A DNA stretch of 64,000 nt. Source: Endocarpon pusillum Z07020 (lineage: Eukaryota; Ascomycota; Eurotiomycetes; Verrucariales; Verrucariaceae). The translations under genes and the position numbers were made by a program. The stretch covers positions 124,358-188,357 of the forward strand of contig NW_006916648.1 of assembly GCF_000464535.1 (NCBI RefSeq). The letters are read 5' to 3'. Of the stretch, positions 45,197 to 57,974 are shown piece after piece. Every line of letters starts with the position of its first letter. Position 1 is the stretch's first letter. Under the pieces are notes generated by a model that was not told the origin of the DNA, did no database searches, and saw nothing but the letters and a program-made list of their open reading frames with translations.

Positions 45197-48100
45197 AAGG
45201 CTAGGGGTGATAGCATGTTAGATTGAGGGAAGAAAACATTCTTCTCCTTCGGAGGATGATTCGCTTGGATTCGCTCAATAAGAGTTCGGGCGATGTGATC
45301 TTCTGGGTCCAGGTTCGACAGTCAAGTTGGCATCCTTCGAAAGATCGGAAGATGACGCACATTGGCTAGCTCTGGAACCAGCGTTGCAAACCATGATGTT
45401 GAATTGCTTGTGAAGGAGATTCTATCGTGCATAGGGATCGAGCTAGTGTCCTTGATGATCGTGTTTGATGTCGCTCTAATGTGTCCGTTAGAGGATGCAA
45501 CGGACAGGCCGTTGTAAGTGACCCTGCGAAGCCATGTGTCGCTCTTTCTAGGATGTAATCGAATAAGTTTGACGTCTTGATGCTGCGAGTAAGCTCGGAA
45601 TTTGCTTGGAGATATTCATTAATAAAAGAAGAAAACATCATAGTAACGATGAAGAATGACATGTCATCTAAGAAAGAAGGCAATCTGCGCAGATTTGAAT
45701 CCTCAATGAAAATTGCCTCTCTACAATACCTGCAAGTGAATGTGATGTTTGATAAATGTAGAGGTATAGGCGTAGTTCATAGAGCTTGTAACCACGATAC
45801 CTTGTACTACGAAGTTAGCTCATAATAGATAATTATCTTAACGAGGCTGTCTTAAAATCTGCCAACGAAGAGGTGCCTCATAGGTTATGAGAGCACATAG
45901 GAACGAAAAGTGAGTACCGAATGACTTCCAACCTCGGAGAGCTCGTTTAATCGCAGAGACCCGCCAAGCACTCCCGCTGGCTTTCTAAGCATCCCAGAAG
46001 GGCGTCAAATACGTGTCGAATAGATTTTGGCATTTCTGAAGAAGTGGAAAGCCGTCATTAGTTTCGATTTGTTGATGTAGACATTGGTTGATTTGTTGAA
46101 CAACTTGAAGGTCGTGGATGATGTTGAAACACTCGCTTGGCACGAAACGCTTCCTACCAGTGATCAGGTTTGCTATACCATAAGCATACCAATGGCTCTC
46201 GGTCAACTATACGAATACATTCCCATGAACACTCTTCTTCTTACTCCAATCATACTATCAAAGGACTCGACCGGAAGATTAGTAGTGAATGGTTCTATGC
46301 AAAACCGGGATATCGCAACAAAGTTCAGGACACAGCAGCCTGTGGACCAAGACGGATCTTGAAAGCATTGTGTACATAGAGGCTGCAATCACGATGAAAC
46401 CCAGCGAGAATCCTTGCGCCATGCAATAGAACATCTCCATCGTCGAGTCATGGATCCTTCGATAGCGCTTAGGAGGATATAAATTAAAGACCATCAACTA
46501 GTAGCTTCGAAAGCTGCCGCCAATTCTCTGCCAGCCCTGTCCCGCTGCTAATGTATGAATATTGGCATTGTGATTGTCCTCGCTCGCCACTCCGGCTCCC
46601 ACCTCTCTTCGCCATCGGATGCGTAGGGAGCTCTAGGTTGTTGGGTTGGGATTCATCTAAGCAATCATAAGGCTCGGTCTTCAAGGGTTACGAGTAGATT
46701 CCAGCTTACCTTTCGCTTTCCTCCTGTCATTGTCACATTCACGAAACGCCTTGTGTATGTTATTCTCTTCTTTGCTCGGCCTTTGGGTGTCTTTTTCTTT
46801 TCTTGGGGCTCGACCTAACGATGACAAGTATCAGTGCCTATTCTTGAACTGTTGCCTTCGGCATTGATAATGGGCGAATTCTGATGTGCAGAGAGATGGT
46901 GGCGGTACCTTTGGGGTTTGAGACTTGACTTTGCCTGCGCGGGCCAAAGATCCGTGCACTTTACCCATGATTGCAAGTACAACTTAGATATTCTGGCGAA
47001 TGTACTGGTTCCGTGCTGCTTGTCGATAATAGCAAGATGTTTGCTGTAGTAGTTGGGATGTAGAGAGTATGAGCCTTTATCGAAGTCAAGGTAGAGACCG
47101 AAAATCACAAAGAGGAGCCCTAACGCTAAGCTCTGTTTGGACATATGGTCTTGGCATCCTCTCCTGCTACTCATGTCTGAATGTGCTTCTCAACATCCAT
47201 AGCCATCCATACTAGGATGGCTCTCTCGAGCTCTCTAGACTCATATCCTTCTCGAACTGCTAAAAGGCAATATGGTGATACATCCGCTGGCAATGCTAAG
47301 TTCTCCACCTGCTAGGCCACTACACATTTGTCCCATGATTCATTCCAGCAGCAACCCGTTCCAACAATCTCATCTATTCTTACCATTTGTGCACGTTCTA
47401 TACGCTTTTGGTTTTCGCATGAGTCACTTCTACATATATAACCGTGTCGATCTGCTGCGTGATTTGATGCATGTTACGCATGGCTGATGACTAACAAGAG
47501 TGTACTGTTCTTGCAGCTTTACCGGATGCGATGGTAGGAATGTCATAAATGTAACTTGATTGTGCGAATCGGCCGGAAAGGAAATTTTCTGATCATTAGT
47601 GTTTAAGACACCGGCCCGAAGAAACGCTGAAAGAGGTAGACGTCTCCGTTCTGAATGACTGCTAGGTGGTCTATACATTGGATCGAGTGCCGGTCATTTT
47701 GCCGTTCCAGCTCGATCAGAGACCTGCGGAACAGATCTTGTGGTCTGCTTGTATCGTATACGTGTGCCTTCGCCCGATATGCTTCTTCGCCTGAATCGAC
47801 TCCAAGGAGGAAGAGAAGACAAATTACTCTAGGCATGCCGCTGACAGGGTATCGGTAAGACCATTGGTCTTGATGGAGTAGGCAAAGGGATGCATCCAGG
47901 GGTGGAATCAGGCGTCGAAACTGAATTGTAAATTGTTCAAGTGACCTTTTGAGCGCAAAATATACCGGAAGATGGAAAAGAGATGAGAAGATTGTAACGT
48001 TGTACTACTTTATGTCACTAAAGAATGGAGCCAAACACCGTATTAGTCAAGGCGCCGACTTGCAGTAGGAGTAGAGAGTGAAATTTCTCACTCCAATGAC

Positions 48101-48294
48101 TCCAGCATAACCTTTGATAAGGATGGATACCCACTCTATCTATGTCCTTGCGTACAGCGCCACTGATGCCAAAGTACAGCCAATGCATTTATGCGCGAAT
48201 CTTACTTGATTCTTCCCCACTGTGCACGCTGTCCATCACCCTGCCCAAATCGTTACAATCATAGTACTCGTGGCACTTTGTTCTCCAGACTCTT
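45197..48294. other. 3.1-kb region without a supported gene
   Basis: There are short frames only. On the minus strand, pieces at 46497-46279 (a hydrophobic GFIVIAASMYTMLSR) and 46206-45985 (SHWYAYGIANLITGRKRFVP) are separated by stops and could be one decayed gene of unknown family. A minus ATG-started frame at 47174-46815 has a signal-like hydrophobic N-terminus (SLALGLLFVIFGLYLDF) but no other support. The remainder shows nothing recognisable. Confidence 0.35.
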
Positions 48295-50147
48295 TCATGA
48301 CTCAATTTCCTCCTTAGAGGGAAGGTCAATGGCTCGATAAAGCAGAATCAGAGCAGAGTGGCTCTCCCCTAATACTAATCAGCACTTGTCACATGGAACT
48401 CAATAGGTGTACAAACCTCCTCCAGCCAGCGTCTCGATCTTTTCCAGATCAACCTCGCTCACTTTGTCATCGTTGAACCACCACCATTTACCGTCCTCTT
48501 CTCGTCGTTTCCCACCAGGGGCCTTGGGATCGTCTACCATCCTTCCGGTCTTTTTGACATAGCTTGTGTAATGCCCGCTATCGGCACTTGCACCTTGATG
48601 AGTGATGACTCCTCTCAATTCATATAGACCAGACCTATTCGAGCCTTCGTCAGCGGCCAAATCTGGATCTATAGCGGCATAAAGTTCCTTCTTTGCGGCC
48701 TTGATCGAAGCTTCGCGCTCTGCCTCATATTCAGCATCTGTTTTGTAGACATCAGATTCGTTGTTTTCTGGTTGCTTGGCTTTGCCACTTTTTTCGGCTT
48801 CTTTTCGTTCCTTTGCTTCCTGGGCTTTTTTGAGAGGTGCTGCTTCTGCCATCGCATCGTCGTGTTTGCGATCCTCCTCTTCCTTGTGCCTCAGCTTCTG
48901 TCTCTTGCGGGCTCTTTGAATGTCGTGCTCATCTTTCCGGATTTCTCGGACCTTATCTCGCACCGGAATCAGCTGCTTTCTTAGCTTTTCAGTACAGAAT
49001 TCAACGACATCGAGCTCAGAAGGAAAGGTGACCTTGCGCATAATCTTGGCCTTTTTCCCAACTTCACGTTTCCAAAAGAAGCGAACAAAGTGGACAGTAA
49101 GGTATTTCGGCGCTCGAGAGATTCGAGATGTTTTTGTATAAATAGCGTCGCGACCCAAAGCTTCGGATTTTTTTTCTATCTCTTCGGAAAGACTGGCTAC
49201 AATTCCATCACGAAGGTGATTGATATCTTTGTCAATATGACAGTCCAATTTCAAGAAGGTTTCTGCACCATGGATTGGTTCTTCCTTATCGACAGCTTCC
49301 GCAGGGGGTGTTAACGTTGTTTCGAATGTTCCAGCAAGATATCTGTCGATGAAGGAGATTGCTTCCTTTTTCTCTGAGCTTGAATCTGAAGAGATCTTTA
49401 GTTTTTGCCGTAATTGTGAAACGATCTGCGACCACGCTTCTTCTGCATCTTGCTGTGCATATCCATGTCCTGTTTTTGCCTTTTGCGCGAATTGAGGGAA
49501 CGCCGTTCTAAGCGAGTTGAGAAACATTAATGGTGGAAATCCTTCTTGAGTCTCTGACATTTGCTTGTAAAGATCCCTTAATGATGCCGTAAGGTCTGCT
49601 GATGAACCCAATCCACCAAGACCGAGTTGACTGAGACTTTGGAGGTTTGAACCGGATGCAGCTGGCTCTGCTTTGTATAGTGCAAGCGTTTCTTGCATTT
49701 CTGGAACACTTTTCAAAACCTGTAAGGTTGAGTTTAGATAGCAAGTATTCCCGAGATTTTGTAGTCCAGCAGGTATAGCACCCTCTTGTTTTGCAATCTC
49801 AGCTGCTGTCATATCCTCCATGAATTTTATCTTTTCTTTCGGTTTCTCGAGGGCAGAAGTATCTCCGGAAGGAGTTCCCATCATCATGAAAGTTTGCCCA
49901 GGTTTCGCATTGAGGGAAGATAGTATGGTGTCATCTTTGAGTTGACCACCTTTGACGAGGATCTTTTGTCGTTCTGGTTCGACACCTGTGAGGGAATATA
50001 GTTGAGATTTGAAGGTTTCCCCGTTTGATTCTGGGTCAAGTTCGACTTCATGTTTTTTGCCTTGATGTTTGACGATGACTATAGTGGATTAGCAATGCTC
50101 CGCAGACTTTTCCACTAATTCAAGAGCCTACCAGGTATTGTAGCCAT
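48295..50147 (-). CDS. UBP6: Proteasome-associated deubiquitinase Ubp6 (USP14-like)
   Basis: Three minus-strand exons, 50147-50132 (16 nt), 50078-48417 and 48368-48295, give 583 residues. The 48-nt last intron (GTTTGTAC to ATTAG) is inferred because reading through it ends the protein prematurely, whereas splicing restores the conserved end GGGESHSALILLYRA. Residues 1-75 are a ubiquitin-like domain (IVKHQGKKHEVELDPES) that docks on the proteasome. The USP domain has its catalytic Cys at about 118 (GLQNLGNTCYLNS), the QQDAEEAW box, catalytic His near 508 (SGHYTSYVKK) and WWWFNDDKVSEV. A long charged, Lys/Glu-rich insertion (about residues 385-440) separates the two halves. It trims ubiquitin chains at the 26S proteasome. 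It diverges from ARPC4. Confidence 0.95.
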
Positions 50148-50472
50148 GATAACGTGAGTTTCTAATGTGATTACAGGTATGTTGAACTAAATTGTGGCGC
50201 TCACTGCCAGTCATTTTACATATTCGCGGACAATGATGCCAAGACGGAGAAGCAAGACCGAAGTTTAGCCATGACTCTTCACACGCTCGAGCTTTGAATA
50301 GCATGTTGCATCTACGGCGAGATGTTGCTAGAGAACAGATGCACGAGTATTGCCCAGTGAAGATCTAAATGCTTCCTCCTTCATGTCATTTTGACGCAGT
50401 CCAAACAAGGAACATCTTCCCGTAGATCTCTCCTTCCATCAAGGAACCCCGGAGCCCCGGAACCCTTGGACC
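50148..50472. promoter_or_regulatory. Bidirectional UBP6/ARPC4 promoter region
   Basis: These 325 bases separate two divergent start codons and must contain both promoters. A GGAACCCCGGAGCCCCGGAACCC run (two near-copies of GGAACCCCGGA-like sequence) lies just before the ARPC4 ATG at about 50443-50465. No TATA box is evident. Confidence 0.6.
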
Positions 50473-51169
50473 ATGGTCTGTTTTCATACCTTCTGGCTTG
50501 ATTGTGACTGATCTCTCTCAGTCCCAATCTCTCCGGCCCTATCTGCAATGTGTCAGATCGTCACTCACTGCAGCTCTTTCACTATCCAATTTCGCATCAC
50601 AAACGGCAGAAAGACACAATGTTCCGGAAATTGAAGCAGCCAGTTCACCAGAAGTGCTTCTAAACCCTTTGACTGTTGCGAGGAATGAAAATGAGAAGAT
50701 TTTTATCGAACCGAGCGTTAACAGCGTTCGTGTGAGTATAAGAATAAAGCAGGCAGATGAGATTGAACATATTCTGGTCCACAAATTCACAAGATTCTTG
50801 ACCCAAAGGGCGGAATCCTTTTTCATATTACGAAGGAAGCCAGTCAAGGTATATTATTCAAGTAGCTAGGGGAACATTGCTGATCCAATAGGGCTATGAT
50901 ATTTCCTTTCTCATCACCAACACGCATACCGAGGAAATGCTGAAGCATAAACTCGTAGATTTTATCATTCAATTCATGGAGGAGGTTGATAAAGAAATAT
51001 CAGAGATGAAGCTATTTGTATCGTCTACCCTTGAGATTTGCTGCGCTTTTCTGACTGTGTTTGTAGTTGAACGCCAGAGCAAGATTTGTTGCAGAATCTT
51101 TTCTGACACCGGTATGCTTGGTTGTTCTTCTCTGTTTTCCTCTCTAACAACAATTCTTAGTTCGATTGA
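50473..51169 (+). CDS. ARC19: Arp2/3 complex subunit 4 (ARPC4, p20)
   Basis: Five exons, 50473-50475, 50522-50848, 50892-51017, 51068-51112 and 51161-51169, give 169 residues, the family's length. The first coding exon is only the ATG, spliced by a 46-nt intron (GTCTGT to CTCTCAG) to TCCCAATCTCTCCGG, giving MSQSLRPYLQCVRSSLTAAL. No other ATG stands in frame before the conserved start. Further blocks are very highly conserved: ERHNVPEIEAASSPEVLLNP, VSIRIKQADEIEHILVHKF and RAESFFILRRKPVKGYDISF. The last exon encodes just Phe-Asp-stop. ARPC4 forms the structural core, with ARPC2, of the Arp2/3 complex, which nucleates branched actin at endocytic patches. Confidence 0.95.
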
Positions 51170-52833
51170 AGCGGTCTTTCAATGAAGGGCTTTCTTGACA
51201 AGACTTTGAAATGCACCTATTGCTATGGTCAGGGTTAACAAAGGAATATGTGCAGTTCTTTTAAGCAGCCATGCATAGTATGAAAGCGCAAGGCAACAGG
51301 CTTTGTCTCTTATGTCCACTCTTCGGGATCCAGAGTTGGGGAGGGGTGAGCAGCGACTTGGTCACAAATCTGATCACAGCAGTTACCTCCTTGGGGATTT
51401 CATTGGTCCATCCATGTCCAAAGCTATCTCTTGTGCAATCAAATTGAGTATATCGTCATCCATCTTGTTCAATTTTGTGCTTGCCAAGAATAGTGCATGC
51501 AGCGGCATCCCTTTTGAACGACTAACGCTCTTCAGTATATACCTAATCGGGACTAACGTAGAGTCTTGTTGCACAAGAATCGCAATGAAAGCAGGGCCAC
51601 ATCCAAAATCTAATACCGATAACCAGACGATCCTCCGAGATTGTTCCATATCCGTTCCAGTCTGTGCTCCTCACAAAGCAGACCAATTATCTGTGTCCCT
51701 CCTGCGTATATAACAAGTATGGAGGTGATAATAAAGGGTCCAGATGTCCTCAGAGCTAGGAGAGATAGTTTCATTGTGCAAGAGTGTCCCATCTGCGTCC
51801 GTTCAGTATTGTTTTCCCTGTTTTCTACCAGCTTCTCGGCGCTTACCTCATCGCCGAGACTGTTCAGGTCAGAATGTCCTGTGTTCACTTTGATAGCCTG
51901 CCCGGGATTGGCTGTGAGAACCTCCCTTGCACTATACCTCCTGACTTTGTTGTTCTAAAATGTGGTACCTCACTTCATCTCGCTTTTTATCACCACCACC
52001 ACCACACCACCACACCACAAGATGGTGTGGCAACCCGGCCATGGAAGAGAGAGACGGGGTAAGAGCTTCCTTCTCACGATGTGCTCATACTGATAGTATC
52101 TCAGGGCCAAGGCCTCCTCTACCAGCCTTCGAATTTCCCTCCAGTCAGGAGGCAAGCGAGGTAAGGCTAGACGTTGGTTTTGATGAGTGAATGCGGAGGA
52201 CCACCCTCATCCTCTTGCTGGAGCTATACTGACAGTGTTCTTGTACCATCAGAGTGCCACTGTTCGTTAATCAGGTAAGAAATATCTCTCTTTGTTCATC
52301 TCTCTTCTCTTTGAGTTTGCTTGTCCATCCAGTAAGGGCGTCTTTGCAGGCGTTCCTGTGGATACTATTTCTCTTCTGCTAACCTGCTCTCCTCATCTTG
52401 ACTGGAAATGGATGCAAGGTCAGCGTCCACGCGGGCATTTTCTGGATACCACTTCTCGGCCTCTTCTGGTCTTCCTCCAAGGCAAAGGTGTTGAGCCTAG
52501 GTGAACTTTTGGATGAGATCCTATCCTGCTCTCTTGCGCTGAATATGCTGTTGGTGAACTTCTCAGTCTGGGTTCATATTCACTGATGAGAATTAATCTT
52601 TGCAAAGCACAAACCTCTATTGTGACAGCCGCGGCCGCTTGGAACACTCTGGGCAAATGCTTCTGCTTTTGTGTCTCTTGCATTTCATTCACTGACTTTG
52701 ATACCAGGTCCACCCTAACCTTATTTTACCTTCTACTCACCGACAACATCAGGGCACAACCACACCTTCTCCCCGAACATCACCTCCTCCTCAAGACCCC
52801 ATCGTCACTCCACCTCCCGAAAATCAGATCAAG
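51170..52833. other. Intergenic region upstream of the RRM-like gene
   Basis: Short frames only. An ACC/CCA-rich microsatellite with a CACCACCACC core lies at about 51990-52020, and pyrimidine-rich stretches are common to 52830. GT-AG-like pairs occur (for example near 52274), so part may be a long spliced 5' leader of the next gene. No independent gene is supported. Confidence 0.4.
51990..52020 (+). repeat. CCA-rich microsatellite
   Basis: An imperfect run of ACC/CAC triplets (CACCACCACCACCACACC, then ACCACACCACA) lies in the upstream region of the RRM-like gene. Confidence 0.8.
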
Positions 52834-54632
52834 ATGAATCCCGTTCCTATAGAACCCGGTCTTCCATCCTCAGCGGATCCTTTCGCCGACCCTTTGTTTG
52901 GCATGACCTTCCACAATTTCGCCGTCCTGAAGATCGGCAATGTAAGTGATGTCTCGCCTCGATCTTCCGGCAGAACTCATGGTGTTCAGATTCCTTATGG
53001 AGTCACCAAATTAGAAATCGCCCACTTCCTCGGTCGTGACGCCCAAGCCGACATGATTGACACTTCTCTCGGAACTCCTATTCACATCATCATGGAACGC
53101 TCTACATCCAAAACTATGGATTGCTACATCGAAATGAAGACTCAAGGTGCTGCACTTGAGCATTTCAGACGTCACTGGGATGAGATTACTGGCGGGTCAT
53201 GTCGACCTCCAAGAATTGGTCATCGACTTGTTACCGTCGATATGGCCACCACAGATGAATTGTTGAAAAATATGTTCCCACGTACGAAATGTGTTCGCTG
53301 GGAGAATGGACGACCTATCATCATGGAGAATGAGGACCCTTACAGCACTGGATTTACAGGCTACTTTACGAATGAAGAGATGGTTGGAATGGTTCGACAT
53401 GCAGAACATCCACAGAGAGTTAGTAACTTGTGGTTTCGAGGCCCAGCTGACTTTTGTAGTCTCCTTTCAGCATTAAATGTCTGCAACGCACCTACGAATG
53501 CATGATCAGCACCCTACAGAAGGTGAATCATTTCCCCCTTGGTGGGTTAGCTGACGTCGTAGTTTCCATGGGCTGCTCCTGACACCTACACCCTCGGAGA
53601 CCGCAACAGCCTCTTCATCACCTACATGAAGCTTCTCGACGTACTGGTCTACAAGGTCGATCAGGGGAATGTCGCTATGCTCAGTCAACCACTCCTTCTC
53701 GAATACATCTTCGCCGGTTTAAATTGCCGCGGTTTCGGAGAACGCCAACGAGGTCTGATTCATGCTCGTGGAGGCAGACATGCTGTGCCTATCCAGGTCC
53801 TTCAAATTCATCGCTACTGGCCTTTCGAAGTCATTGGCAAAAAACTTCACATCAAGGATGAGGAACTCTGCAAGGTATGTTCTTTCACGTATGTTGGCCT
53901 TGGCTGACGGTCTAGAACTATCTCGGCCTCATCGAGGAGGGCGTCCGAGTCCTCGGACTAGCCGAACTTCTGCCTAGCTACTTCATCAACGCGCCGGGAC
54001 GTATGCCTGGAGGACTTGACCCACCCATTCCTATCACCCATTTCGAATTCAACGAATTATCCCAAGGACTCAAGTTTTCAGATGCTATCAAGCTCGAGAT
54101 GCACTTGATACGAAAGATCTTCAAGGCTGGATACAAGGAGGTCCATGGATTTTATCCGGGAATCGAAGAGCCTCCCTTGCAGCAGATCTTGGCAGAAATC
54201 AGGGGCGAAGCTACGCAGACAAGTGTAGAGCTATCTATGGCAGCAAGCATGGAGCGTCTGAGGCTGCAAACCGCAAAGTTGAGAAAAGATTCTCCACCAC
54301 AGAGCCCAAAGGGTACTCCTGCACCTCGCGATGTCGATGTCGTCGATGACGAAAACACTTCTCTTGACGTTGGCCGTCTGCCTCATGCCCCAGTCACGCC
54401 TACGGATGTTGAGCCTCGCCGCCGTCTCTCCGAGCCGCAACCTCTCACCCGCACACTCGGTGACAGCTTTGAGATTACACCTTTACGATCTTCGAGCGGT
54501 AGCAAGGCGGTCCCGATCCAGGATCCGAAGACGAAATTGCTGGTTACGCCGACAAAGCCAAGCAAGAGAACGAGCCTGAGAATTGATGACACTATCCAGG
54601 AGGAGAACGAGGATGACGATGGAGAGGATTGA
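52834..54632 (+). CDS. RRM-like RNA-binding-domain protein of filamentous fungi
   Basis: Five exons, 52834-52941, 52990-53418, 53460-53522, 53563-53874 and 53916-54632, give 542 residues. Introns are 40-48 nt. Two RRM-like units are readable: FAVLKIGN|IPYGVTKLEIAHFLGR followed by THIIMER-type strand (PIHIIMERSTSKTMDCYIEM), and then RLVTVDMATTDELLKNMFP. After the splices come SPFSIKCLQRTYECMIS, FPWAAPDTYTLGDRNSL and a block ending LGLAELLPSYFINAPGRMP. The last 150 residues are disordered and acidic at the very end (EENEDDDGED). I take it as a conserved fungal RNA-binding protein; target RNA and process are unknown. The first intron is 48 nt, a multiple of three without a stop, so a 558-residue form with 16 extra residues is possible. 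Confidence 0.85.
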
Positions 54633-56454
54633 GATTGGAATGAGAGCACTGGAAAGGATTTTCTAGGAAGGGGAGTTGGTTGCAATGACTGGAGCATGGA
54701 GTTGATGGACGATTGGGTGAGACGTTCACAGTCTCGTTGGCGGAGATGAGCTGAACGAGGTGCCTTCTTTGGCGTGCTAGTGTTTTTTTTCTTTCACACA
54801 CATGAGAGTGAGGGCCTTTCATGGCGCACCGAAGCTTCTTTACACCGATGAGCATTGCATCGAGCCGAATATGAGCTACCAGCAAAGCGGCATTGTTGTC
54901 AGCCCGCATAGACCACACAGAGACACATTGACTTGATATCGGCCTCGTTCTATTTGTGCTGTGAATGTTACTGGAGCTCGTAGCTTTCTTTGCTAGATGG
55001 GGTCGAATACATCTGCTCTGCAGAGTGCAGTACTTCTCAGGTCCTTCGTAGCAACCCGTATCCTGCTGCAACCTGGCAAGGATCATATCAGCTTGCAATG
55101 CCACGGACCATAGTCCTCAAATGGGGCGGTCTATCCGACAATGTTCAGCAGTCACCAACCAGAGAGGTAGACCATAATTGCCCTGAATCCAAGGATAAGA
55201 AACGTTATTTCATAGCAAGCGTGGTGGGTGTTGCAGGAACTTAGCGTAGAGCATGAGCTTATTGGCTTCAGTACCGCTCTTTCAAACCTGTAAATGGTCT
55301 CAAGGGTTGGTCGGGGGATGCTGGATATGATTGCACAATCCTCCTTTGTTCATGGACAGACAGCAGGATCATATAAGAAAACTGTGCGAGATGTTGGACT
55401 CGAAGCCCTGCCATAGGCTGTACCAGCAAAACGCTCTCCATAGCAAAATGTTGGTATCGCGTGTGTAAGGCCAGTAGATGTCTCCAAGATAAGGGGTGGA
55501 GATGAATAGTGGAGTTGTAAGAGCCTGTGTATGGGGATGTCGGTCAAGCCTTCATAGATTGTATGCGAAAATACATTTTGGGATGTGAGCTAGCAAGAAT
55601 TGAACGTGCGTGGCTGATGGAATCTGCCAGGTGTTTGTACTTACTATCAACAACGACGTTCCTTTGCCTTGTTCATCCCGTTTATCGACTAATAGCAGGA
55701 ATTGTTATACTACGCACGATCGACGATCTCGCAGCAAGCGGTCCAAGTAGGCCTCTAACCCGAGAGGTCAAGCCGAACAGCAACCACTGGGCAATGGAAG
55801 CATACGCAGAAGCAGTCTCGGGAGGGAAACTAAGGTGGGTGCCTCTGAAGGAGATGCCCTCGATTCCTCAGGAAAGCAGTGCCGATGGGCTGCAGAATAT
55901 CCCACTTTGGCACGATATCAAGCAGAAATGAATGGCAAAAGAGCGAGCAACGAGACTATTTAGAACGGAGTCCGATCTGAAATTCTTGTAGTTGTATAGG
56001 TATATGCGCTCTTCTAATACGTCAAAGTCATAAACGGGATAACCCAAGCGTCCCAAAATCTGCCTGCGCATTAGATTCAGACTAGTAGCACGACAAAGGG
56101 CGAAGTGTCTGCCGGATCATTGGTTGATATCCAAAATCTGTTCCAAGGTAAGGTTTTGGTGCTTACACGTACGATAGCTGAGATTTCTGATATCCCAAGT
56201 CTGTCTCCTGGCTAACACAATGCTCGGGCGACCAATATCTTTTTCCTTTTGTTGGTCAGATAAAGCTTCCAGATGTATGAAATGCCGCTATCTTCTTTGC
56301 ATTCTGAGAAGCAATTCATTCCTCTATAAACTTGCATACTCTTGTTTGTCTTGCAAAAACAGAAATAAGGGACCCCAAAGCTCCTCTTGATTCTGTTCAC
56401 TTCCAAATCCTTCGTGCACATCATCCAATCCTCCTCCCTCTACCCACAGACGTC
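54633..56454. other. Intergenic region, one weak open frame
   Basis: Mostly short frames. A plus frame with an ATG at 55561 running to 55931 (MRKYILGCELARIERAW near its start; later SGGKLRWVPLKEMPSIP) looks mildly protein-like and contains splice-like signals (GTGTTT at 55632; CGACTAATAGCAG ending about 55699), but the two sides do not join in frame. I treat it as unproven. Confidence 0.35.
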
Positions 56455-57143
56455 ATGTCCTCATTGGATATAAATACTCCAATTCAACACGTTTGCTCAA
56501 ATGCATGTACGAAGGTCCAACTGTGTGCTGCCCTTCAACATACCTGTAGCCTGGCCTACCTTGAATTCCTCGAGATTCCGTCCTGTGCTTCGGCGGACGC
56601 TGTGCTCAAGATGATCATCGAGAAGCTTGGAGGCAACTCACGGAAGAGCATGATCAGGCAGTGGTTATCCCTCCGCAGAATGACTATGTCCGAAGTTGAA
56701 ATTTCCTATGTGGGCCTATCAATCCCACATCTGCCTTACGGCCCTAACTGTTCTAGTTGTCGAGGTCACAGCTCGAAGCACAGCATCCACCATACCTAGT
56801 TCAATACAGCCAGAAGCAGCTACATGAGCTTCTCACCCAAGATGTTCAACTTCCTGAGATGGTGGCCCATGTCGCCGGCTTCGTTCTAGAGAACCGCCAT
56901 TTCGTTCGAATCGATCCCACATCCGGGTCACTGACACCACAAAAGGCGCTCTTATTAGGATGGGAAAGAGACACGATGGCTATGTTGCGCACGATTGTTG
57001 TCGTTCTGTTGTTTTCTGTCTTTGTCGGTGTTTTGGTGGGTGTTGTTGTTCATGATGCCACCCTGGGGGTTGCTGTAAGCACGGGAGTAGCCGCTCTTCT
57101 TTCCTACGCGGAGTTGCTTGTGATATGGCAGCTCCGACAATGA
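56455..57143 (+). CDS. Hypothetical protein with two C-terminal membrane segments
   Basis: Two exons, 56455-56709 and 56757-57143, joined between codons by a 47-nt intron (GTGGGCC to GTTCTAG), give 213 residues. The start MSSLDINTPIQHVC is the first ATG in frame. The first 150 residues are soluble and helical (AVLKMIIEKLGG; QKQLHELLTQDVQ; MVAHVAGFVLENR). Residues about 162-210 contain two hydrophobic segments (TIVVVLLFSVFVGVLVGVVV; GVAVSTGVAALLSYAELLVI) separated by a short HDATL turn, so it is probably a hairpin-anchored membrane protein. I recognise no family. It stands alone, 3' of the RRM-like gene. Confidence 0.6.
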
Positions 57144-57974
57144 GACAGGATTGTTTCTGAGTTGATTTGCATAGTCAGATGAGGCGACAGCTTCGCCCAT
57201 TGTGGCACGGACTGTGTTCCGCTGATACTAGACTAAATCTATTGGGGCGCCAAACAACACGAGTTGTGATTGATCTGGAAGTATATTCCTCAGTTGGGTG
57301 TTATAAAGAGCGCGGAATATTGGGCTCGCGAAAGCGACGTGCTCGTTGGTGTGAATTACATAGCGGATATGTAAGATTACAAGGTAGTGCCGAGAAATTA
57401 GTGGGTGTCTCAAGAAAAGGGGGCGTTTGATAACTCTGTAATTACCACATGATACTAGCGCCTCTCTGCAAATTCCAAGCCATGAGTGTCTCGACCGTGC
57501 CTTTATGATAATGGTACTCGACACCATGGCATGCAAAGCAGGACCGCCTCTTCCCAAAGCGCAATTTTACAAGCGGCGAATTCGTTTAAGCCAGTCACGT
57601 CACGATAGTGGAGCATCTGCAGGGAGAAAATGACGCTTGAGGATGCAAAAAGATTTTGGCATTTGCAACCCTCGTTGGCGTCCGAAACAAGTGCTGGGAT
57701 CGGCCAATGAAAGCTGTTGCAGCGAAAAACTAGCCTGTTATGTGTGAGGGATCATGGGCAGATATTGGCTTTTGCCAATAGCGATTGTTCTTTGAAGGCT
57801 TCGGTCCGAGATTTTCAAAGGCATGAATCCAAAATCTGAAGCCTACTGGGAAGGGTCCCTTCCAGGTTCACACTTATATCATTCAGAGACCTCTCCTGGC
57901 CCAATTCATGAACATAAAACCCTAGGGACCTTCATCGTGCTCCGTTTCATCAGGCTTTCATCGTTATTTGCAAT
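57144..57974. other. Gap upstream of the Clr5-ankyrin gene
   Basis: No gene is recognisable. An upstream ATG at 57823 (MNPKSEAYWEGSLP) followed by a possible GTTCAC..CATCAG intron (to 57953) would join in frame to the Clr5 domain and is an alternative 5' exon for the next gene. Confidence 0.35.
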
